Below the pieces are notes generated by a model. It searched no databases and was not told where the DNA came from. It saw only the letters and a program-made list of their open reading frames with translations. A DNA stretch of 38,234 bases from an uncultured Bacteroidales bacterium (GTDB lineage Bacteria; Bacteroidota; Bacteroidia; Bacteroidales; Marinilabiliaceae): assembly GCA_937892255.1 (NCBI GenBank), contig CALAUL010000104.1:1-38234 (forward strand), written 5' to 3'. Of the stretch, positions 32,858 to 38,234 are shown piece by piece (positions within the stretch are counted from its first letter, which is position 1; every line of letters starts with the position of its first letter). A program made the position numbers and the translations under genes.

Positions 32858-33988
32858 TTATAGTCGTCGTGTTACTCTCTCTATCATCTGTGGTTTCCAT
32901 GTAGCGAAATCACCATCTATAATGTGTTTGCGTGCTTCTCCGACAAGCCATAAATAGAAAGCTATATTATGTTGCGAAGCGATAAGCGGACCTAACATCT
33001 CATCTGCAACAAACAGATGACGTACATAAGCCTTTGTGTATCGGTGGTCAACAAACGAAGTGCCGTAAGGGTCGAGTTCGCTGAAATCCTTTTCCCACTT
33101 TTTGTTACGCAGATTGATGATACCTTCAGAAGTGAATATCATGCCGTTGCGACCATTGCGAGTAGGCATTACGCAGTCGAACATATCAACGCCCAATGCT
33201 ATGTTCTCCAATATGTTGGCAGGTGTACCAACGCCCATCAGATAGCGTGGTTTGTCTTTTGGTAAGATGCCGTTAACAAGTTCAACCATCTCATACATCA
33301 CCTCTGTAGGCTCTCCGACAGCCAAACCACCAATAGCGTTACCCTCACGTCCTAATGACGCAACAAACTCTGCAGAGCGTGTTCTAAGGTCTCTGTATGC
33401 AGCTCCTTGTACAATAGGAAAAAAGGTTTGACTATGACCATAAAGAGGTTCGGTGCTGTCAAAACGAGCTAATCCTCGTTTAAGCCATTTGTGAGTTAAA
33501 TCCAATGACTTAGCTGCATATTTGTAATCCGAATCTCCAGGAGGACATTCATCGAAAGCCATCATTATATCCGAACCAATGATACGCTGTATATCTACAA
33601 CATTTTCAGGTGTAAACAGATGTTTTGACCCATCTATATGACTTCTGAATGTTGCGCCTTCTTCTGTCAACTTACGGTTCTGACTTAAAGAAAATACCTG
33701 AAAACCACCGCTGTCAGTAAGTATCGGACGTTCCCAGCCATTGAACTTATGTAGTCCGCCAGCTGCTTTAAGAACGTCCATTCCCGGACGAAGGTAGAGA
33801 TGATATGTGTTGCCCAATATTATCTGTGCCTTAACGTCATCTTCAACTTCTTTGAAATGCAAGCCCTTGACAGAACCTACCGTTCCTACGGGCATGAATA
33901 TAGGAGTGAGAATCTCTCCGTGGTCTGTCGTTATCTTTCCAGCACGAGCAGATGTCGCTGTGTCTGTATGTTGTAGTTCAAATCTCAT
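32858..33988 (-). CDS. tgt: tRNA-guanine transglycosylase, Bacteroidetes form lacking the zinc cysteines
   Basis: 376 residues, normal length. The fold and catalysis are intact: LTDSGGFQVFSL (Asp92, base), FDECPPG, GGLAVGE, and MFDCVMPTRNGRNG (Asp271, nucleophile). It exchanges guanine at tRNA position 34 for preQ1, leading to queuosine. The usual zinc site CxCxxC is missing: in DPYGTSFVDHRYTKAYVRHL the three cysteine positions are Gly309, Ser311 and Asp314. The histidine ligand His340 (ASQHN) remains. From memory, other Bacteroidetes Tgt proteins share this loss. It may bind no zinc or use another fold support. The start overlaps the RSH stop by one base (TAATG), so the two are coupled. A bidirectional terminator follows. 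Confidence 0.94.
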   Translation of the reverse strand: MRFELQHTDTATSARAGKITTDHGEILTPIFMPVGTVGSVKGLHFKEVEDDVKAQIILGNTYHLYLRPGMDVLKAAGGLHKFNGWERPILTDSGGFQVFSLSQNRKLTEEGATFRSHIDGSKHLFTPENVVDIQRIIGSDIMMAFDECPPGDSDYKYAAKSLDLTHKWLKRGLARFDSTEPLYGHSQTFFPIVQGAAYRDLRTRSAEFVASLGREGNAIGGLAVGEPTEVMYEMVELVNGILPKDKPRYLMGVGTPANILENIALGVDMFDCVMPTRNGRNGMIFTSEGIINLRNKKWEKDFSELDPYGTSFVDHRYTKAYVRHLFVADEMLGPLIASQHNIAFYLWLVGEARKHIIDGDFATWKPQMIERVTRRL

Positions 33989-36279
33989 TAGTCCAAATAA
34001 TAGTATTTCTTCTCTGTATTGTCTATAGATGTATCTCTAACAACTTTTGTTATGCTGTTTATCTTCTTTATCTTCTCTATTAGGCCATTGAGGACTGTTG
34101 TCTCAGGCACAAAGAGAAATATCTTTCCACTGAATATGCCGTCGTGACTATTGAAGTTTAGACTTCTGATGTCCAAATCATGTTCCATAGAGATAGTCTT
34201 AGATATATCGCTTATAACGCCTTTTCTATCAAATCCATCAATAAGCAAACAGCAGAGACTTGTCTTTGTCTTTGTCGATGTCCATGTTGCACTTACTATT
34301 TTATCTCCATGACTTGCCATAAGATCCATAGCTATAGGACATGAGCGAGAGTGTATCACAAGCTGGTCCTTCTTTTCGTCTACAAAACCTATTATATCAT
34401 CACCGGGTATAGGTGCACAACATGTCGCAACAGTGTATTTCCTCGAAAAATAGTCATCAGATATATCTACCTGTTTGTTTTTCGGTATCGAATGAAGCAG
34501 CTTTGGGTCTGTATTGACTACCTCTGACTCTTGGGGTGTCTTACGTTGAAACATGATATTCCATATAGTACCAGTGCGCTCAGAGAAGGTCATCTTCAAT
34601 ATCTTATCCAAACCATTGAGGTTGATGTCGCCTATACCAATAGCAAAAAAGACCTCGTCGTTGCTGTTCAAATTGTAGTGTGAGCGTAGCTTATTCATTA
34701 TTCGGCTTGTGATAGAGAGCTTCATCTTCTTAAGCTCTTCAGTCAACATCTTTTCTCCTGCTTCGATGTTAGGCCTACGACTCTTACGTAATGCAGAACG
34801 TATTCTGTCTTTTGCTTTTGCTGTCACAACAATATCGAGCCATTCACGTTTCACTTGTTGTTTAGGTGAAACGATAATCTCTACTTGATCGCCATTCTTT
34901 AGTTCGAATGTTATACCTTTAAGGCGAGAGTTGATTTTCGCACCTATACATCTATTGCCTAAATCTGTATGCATAGCATATGCAAAGTCAAGAGCGGTAG
35001 CACCTGTTGGCATGATACGTGTCTCACCGTCTATGGTGAAGATTGTCATCTCTGAGACATCAAGGTTGCGCTTAAACATATCCAACATCTCATGAGAACG
35101 TAAATCATGAGATTCCAAGAGTTGTCTGATGCCGTTTATCCAGTTGTCATATTCGTTGGACTTACCATCTTCTTTATATTTCCAATGGGCTGCAAATCCT
35201 CTTTCGGCTATTTCGTCCATGCGCTCAGAACGTATCTGTACTTCTACCCATTTGCCACTTGGACTCATGATAGTAGTATGTAGTGCCTCATAACCATTTT
35301 GCTTAGGCGCACTTATCCAGTCACGTAGACGGTCTGTGTTGGACTTAAATTGGCTCGTCACAGAAGTATACACGTCCCAACATTGGCTCTTTTCCATCTC
35401 CTCGTTTGTTGGGGTAAATATTATGCGCATGGCAAGTATGTCATATATCTCTTCAAATGACACCTTTTTATTTACCATCTTTTTCCATATGGAATAGATA
35501 CTTTTTGTTCGTGACTTGATAGTGTATTTGTATCCTTTAGCATCAAGTTCTCTCTTTATTGGTTCGGCAACGCTATTGATGATATTCTGATAATTTGCCT
35601 CATTCTCATCTAATCGAGATTTTATCGAATTGTACTCTTGTGGGTACTCATGTTTCATAGCCAAGTCTTCGAGTTCTGTTTTTATCTCAAAGAGTCCCAG
35701 ACGATGAGCTATTGGGGCAAAGATTGTTAAAGTCTCAGCAGCTATCTTATAACGTTTGTTTTCCTGCATGAAGTCAAGTGTGCGTGAGTTGTGCAGACGG
35801 TCTGCTATCTTGATGAGTATCACGCGCATATCTTCGACCATAGAAAGAAGTAGCTTTCGGAAATTCTCTATCTGTAGTGAAGTGTTAAGTCCAACGACAT
35901 TATTGAGTTTCGTCAGTCCATTTACAATATTAGCTACCGTAGGACCAAACTCAGCGCTTATCGTTTCAAGTGATATGTTGGTATCTTCTACCACATCATG
36001 GAGCAAACACGCTATAGCGCTTGTTGCACCAAGTCCTATTTCCTCAACGGCTATCTTTGCTACGGATACAGGGTGAAATATATATAGTTCGCCAGATTTA
36101 CGACGCATGCCACGGTGAGCACTCGCTGCAAATTCAAAGGCTTTACGTATACTTATTACGTCTTCCGTTGTCTTATGGCAATTCTCGTTGTCTTCTATTA
36201 TTTTATATATTATTTGGCGAGCTATCTCTTCTTCCTCTTCTTCTTGCTTTAAGAATGTTGTTTCAGGTGTCTGATTCAT
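33988..36279 (-). CDS. rsh: Bifunctional RelA/SpoT homologue, (p)ppGpp synthetase/hydrolase
   Basis: 763 residues, full-length RSH. The hydrolase HD domain is intact: YIFHP (His69), LLHDVVED (His94, Asp95, Glu98, Asp99) and KIADRLHN (Asp160, Asn164). The synthetase domain has SRTKSIYSIWKKM, YDILAMRIIF and QNGYEALHTTI. A TGS domain follows (FTIDGETRIMPTGATALDFAYA), then a cysteine-containing helical region (VATCCAPIPGDD, HSRSCPIAM) and a C-terminal ACT domain. It both makes and degrades the alarmone in response to starvation. All catalytic residues I can check are present, so it is probably bifunctional. The T9SS gene lies 25 bases upstream and tgt overlaps downstream, so the three are likely one transcript. 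Confidence 0.95.
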   Translation of the reverse strand: MNQTPETTFLKQEEEEEEIARQIIYKIIEDNENCHKTTEDVISIRKAFEFAASAHRGMRRKSGELYIFHPVSVAKIAVEEIGLGATSAIACLLHDVVEDTNISLETISAEFGPTVANIVNGLTKLNNVVGLNTSLQIENFRKLLLSMVEDMRVILIKIADRLHNSRTLDFMQENKRYKIAAETLTIFAPIAHRLGLFEIKTELEDLAMKHEYPQEYNSIKSRLDENEANYQNIINSVAEPIKRELDAKGYKYTIKSRTKSIYSIWKKMVNKKVSFEEIYDILAMRIIFTPTNEEMEKSQCWDVYTSVTSQFKSNTDRLRDWISAPKQNGYEALHTTIMSPSGKWVEVQIRSERMDEIAERGFAAHWKYKEDGKSNEYDNWINGIRQLLESHDLRSHEMLDMFKRNLDVSEMTIFTIDGETRIMPTGATALDFAYAMHTDLGNRCIGAKINSRLKGITFELKNGDQVEIIVSPKQQVKREWLDIVVTAKAKDRIRSALRKSRRPNIEAGEKMLTEELKKMKLSITSRIMNKLRSHYNLNSNDEVFFAIGIGDINLNGLDKILKMTFSERTGTIWNIMFQRKTPQESEVVNTDPKLLHSIPKNKQVDISDDYFSRKYTVATCCAPIPGDDIIGFVDEKKDQLVIHSRSCPIAMDLMASHGDKIVSATWTSTKTKTSLCCLLIDGFDRKGVISDISKTISMEHDLDIRSLNFNSHDGIFSGKIFLFVPETTVLNGLIEKIKKINSITKVVRDTSIDNTEKKYYYLD

Positions 36280-36304
36280 GTCTGTAAATTTGTTTGCTTG
36301 TTTT

Positions 36305-37486
36305 CTATCGTACCAATGTCACGCTTCCCTTACGTGTAAACTTGACGCCTTTGTCAAATCCCTCCGCTTCGGCTACATACATATATACGCCCTCTGCACA
36401 GTCTGAGTTTCCATTTTTACCATCCCAACCTTTGGTAATATCTCTTGATTCATATACCTTTCTTCCCCATCTGTTGTATATCGAAATGGTATAACTCTTG
36501 ATGGATTTGTATGATGGTCTAAATTCATCGTTTACTTCGTCTCCGTTGGGTGTAAATGTATTAGGAAAGTCTATTTCAGATTCTGTTATTGTTACCTCCA
36601 AAGTAGAGTCAACACTACTGCATCCACTGTTTTCGTTTGTTACAATCAGTGCTATTCTATATTTGCCAGATGTTTGAAATGTATAGACTGGATTCTCTTC
36701 AAAGAGTCTCGCTATATTTCCCATTTGCCATTCACAGACAGTGTAGTCTCCAAGTGAGGTATTGGTGAATTCTATTTCTGATGGAGAAGATATAGCGTCA
36801 CCTTTGGTTACTTCGTGGGGTATATCGTGTTCTCTGATTTTGTGCTGAAATATAGCTTTTACGCCCCATGATGATACGCTATCTCTCTTTGTTCGTTCGC
36901 GTTCAGCTTGATTGCTGACCATTACGCGTATCTCTCCATCTGACATAGGTGATTCAAGGACAATGTCTTCTACGTTGGTAGTGAGGGCTAATGTGTCTCC
37001 TATGTACCAATTGTAAATGAAACGTTGTCTTATCTCATGAGTGTTAGTGCCGTTGTCTATATGTATGCTTTCACCGAAAGCCTTAGCTCTTGCGTAAAGT
37101 CCGCTACAAGTGATAGAGTCAATCTCCATTGCTACGGAGTCAATCTTCGGCGAATAGCACCACGCCGTATATGTCTTTGTCTTTTCGTCTGTCACTATCT
37201 CTGCTTTGTAGCAACCTTCGCTTGTAAGGCCTATGCTTGACTTGTCGATGTTCTCCTCTTTGGGCTTGATAATCTCTTGTGTCCCATCAGTGTTGTATTT
37301 GTACCATGTGATAGACGAACTGCCAATGGCATGTGCTACCAATTCTGCTTCGCCCAACTGTTTAAACATATATACAGAGTCACCATCTATCTGCATTCTG
37401 TCTGTTGCGTTAGGTGAATATATCTGAGCCTCAATACTTCCCACCATCAACAAGGCTAATGATAATAATGTTATTTTTATCTTCAT
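36305..37486 (-). CDS. Secreted PKD-containing protein with T9SS type B (gliding motility-associated) C-terminal domain
   Basis: 393 residues. Residues 1-20 are a signal peptide (MKIKITLLSLALLMVGSIEA). A PKD-like region lies at about 230-305 (EIEFTNTSLGDYTVCEWQMG, YTFQTSGKYRIALIVTNEN, SGCSSVDSTLEV). The C-terminus is the classic type B sorting domain: IDFPNTFTPNGDEVNDEFRP, SYTISIYNRWGRKVYES, KGWDGKNGNSDCAEGVYMYV. Such proteins cross the outer membrane through the type IX system and remain surface-attached. The specific role is unknown. Its operon with rsh and tgt is probably one of co-location rather than function. It indicates that the host has a T9SS, whose core genes lie elsewhere. Confidence 0.87.
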   Translation of the reverse strand: MKIKITLLSLALLMVGSIEAQIYSPNATDRMQIDGDSVYMFKQLGEAELVAHAIGSSSITWYKYNTDGTQEIIKPKEENIDKSSIGLTSEGCYKAEIVTDEKTKTYTAWCYSPKIDSVAMEIDSITCSGLYARAKAFGESIHIDNGTNTHEIRQRFIYNWYIGDTLALTTNVEDIVLESPMSDGEIRVMVSNQAERERTKRDSVSSWGVKAIFQHKIREHDIPHEVTKGDAISSPSEIEFTNTSLGDYTVCEWQMGNIARLFEENPVYTFQTSGKYRIALIVTNENSGCSSVDSTLEVTITESEIDFPNTFTPNGDEVNDEFRPSYKSIKSYTISIYNRWGRKVYESRDITKGWDGKNGNSDCAEGVYMYVAEAEGFDKGVKFTRKGSVTLVR

Positions 37487-37625
37487 TGTGTTCTATGATT
37501 CCTTGTATGTCTTTTTACGCCATAAAGATAGTAGTTTTATACGACTATTGCAGTTCTTTTTAGGTTTAAATTGTCCTAAAAACATGGAGTATTTTCCTTG
37601 ATTATATCTTTCTGTTGTTTATAGC

Positions 37626-37661
37626 AAAAAAACATCGGTAAACTCAAGGAGTCTACCGATG
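37626..37661 (-). terminator. Terminator of the small membrane-protein gene
   Basis: On the minus strand CATCGGTA (37661-37654) pairs with TACCGATG (37640-37633), followed by a run of seven T (37632-37626). It lies 24 bases after the stop of the gene at 37685. Confidence 0.85.
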
Positions 37662-37684
37662 CTAAACAAAACAATATGAAAAAA

Positions 37685-37936
37685 CTATTTCTTTTTGAAT
37701 AGCGAAATAATCCAAAGCAATATTATAGCACCTAATACAGCGGATACTATACCACCGAACGTGTAACCGAGAAGACCTTCGAAGAAACCGCCAAATAGAA
37801 AGCCACCTACAAAACTACCGGCAATACCTACGAGGAAGTTTACAAGCCAACCGAATCCACCACCTCTGAATATCTTACCAGCTAACCATCCGCAGAGAAT
37901 ACCGATTAAAACCACAATTATGATACCTGCTAACAT
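37685..37936 (-). CDS. GlsB/YeaQ/YmgE-type (transglycosylase-associated) small membrane protein
   Basis: 83 residues, the normal size for this family, with three hydrophobic segments (about 2-20, 28-50 and 58-78) and a KKK end. The glycine patterns IGILCGWLAGKIFRGGGFGW, LVGIAGSFVGGFLFGG and GGIVSAVLGAIILLW are characteristic. Proteins of this family are small inner-membrane proteins linked to general and envelope stress; biochemical function is not established. It is a single-gene unit on the minus strand with its own terminator; its promoter is not clear in the sequence upstream. Confidence 0.88.
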   Translation of the reverse strand: MLAGIIIVVLIGILCGWLAGKIFRGGGFGWLVNFLVGIAGSFVGGFLFGGFFEGLLGYTFGGIVSAVLGAIILLWIISLFKKK

Positions 37937-38234
37937 ATGCGTTTAGTTTAATTGTTAATACTTTGTTCTTTTCTTTCTTTAACGAAGTAGATTATTAAAA
38001 GTTACAACGAATGGTTAAAAAGTATTTCTTTTATCTCTTTTCGTTGTTTCTTTTTCTTCCTATGGTCGATTATAATTGGGATTTGCTTTGTTTTTAGTCT
38101 TTTCAAATAATGAGGTAATTGAGATTGAAGTGTAATGGTTGGTCTTTATGTTCTTTTTTTGAATAGCTTTTTTTTGGTGTTCTTTCTCTATTGATTCGGG
38201 TTTGTTACCCGTTTGCTCCGTTGTAGATATAGTG
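37937..38234. other. Right-edge A+T-rich region
   Basis: Two hundred and ninety-eight bases of T-rich sequence. It would hold the upstream control region of the small membrane-protein gene. I see no gene, promoter consensus or repeat that I can defend. Confidence 0.5.

Noticed and set aside
1..38234. tRNA, rRNA, insertion sequences or integrase genes
   Set aside because: I found no cloverleaf-like tRNA sequence, no rRNA segment and no transposase or recombinase motifs on either strand.

Overview
The window looks like a chromosomal segment of a Bacteroidales bacterium, probably Prevotella or a close relative. Three things point there. Several genes are preceded by the Bacteroidetes-type promoter (TTTG, about 20 bases, TAnnTTTG) and clear Shine-Dalgarno sites are scarce. 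Two secreted proteins end in type IX secretion (T9SS) sorting domains, one type A-like and one type B. The gene families also fit: a KorAB 2-oxoacid:ferredoxin oxidoreductase, a GntR-regulated xylose locus, a Bacteroidetes-style Tgt, and PadR with PspC proteins. The genus is an inference.

Layout. 1-676 (minus) is the 5' part of a LacI-type regulator running off the left edge. 893-3758 is korA-korB. 4000-7383 carries an ABC-F ATPase, a SpoU/TrmH-type RNA methyltransferase and cysK. 7787-10692 is a PadR regulator with two paralogous PspC membrane proteins, preceded by a perfect inverted repeat that overlaps the promoter. 10943-16539 is the xylose block: GntR-type regulator, xylB, xylA and a proton/xylose symporter. 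16932-20245 holds a secreted protein with a T9SS type A-like tail, a translationally coupled 65-residue peptide, and a DUF218 membrane protein. 20369-27605 is the arabinose block: araA, a sodium/sugar symporter, araD, araB and a lipoprotein aldose 1-epimerase. 27606-28317 is non-coding and contains six copies of an 11-base repeat. 28318-32624 is a two-gene DUF262 cassette, followed by the 3' remnant of another gene. 32858-37486 (minus) is a T9SS type B protein, an RSH (p)ppGpp enzyme and tgt. A small GlsB/YeaQ-type membrane protein (minus) lies near the right edge.

How the genes work together. The xyl and ara blocks take D-xylose and L-arabinose to D-xylulose 5-phosphate, with one proton-coupled and one sodium-coupled importer and an epimerase at the cell surface or in the periplasm. 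The PadR-PspC group looks like a self-regulated envelope-stress module. The DUF262 pair resembles the GmrS/GmrD family of DNA-targeting defence proteins. It has different base composition from its neighbours, its own promoter, and sits between two convergent operons next to a truncated gene. It is the best candidate in the window for an undescribed system. No tRNA, rRNA, CRISPR array or transposase was seen.
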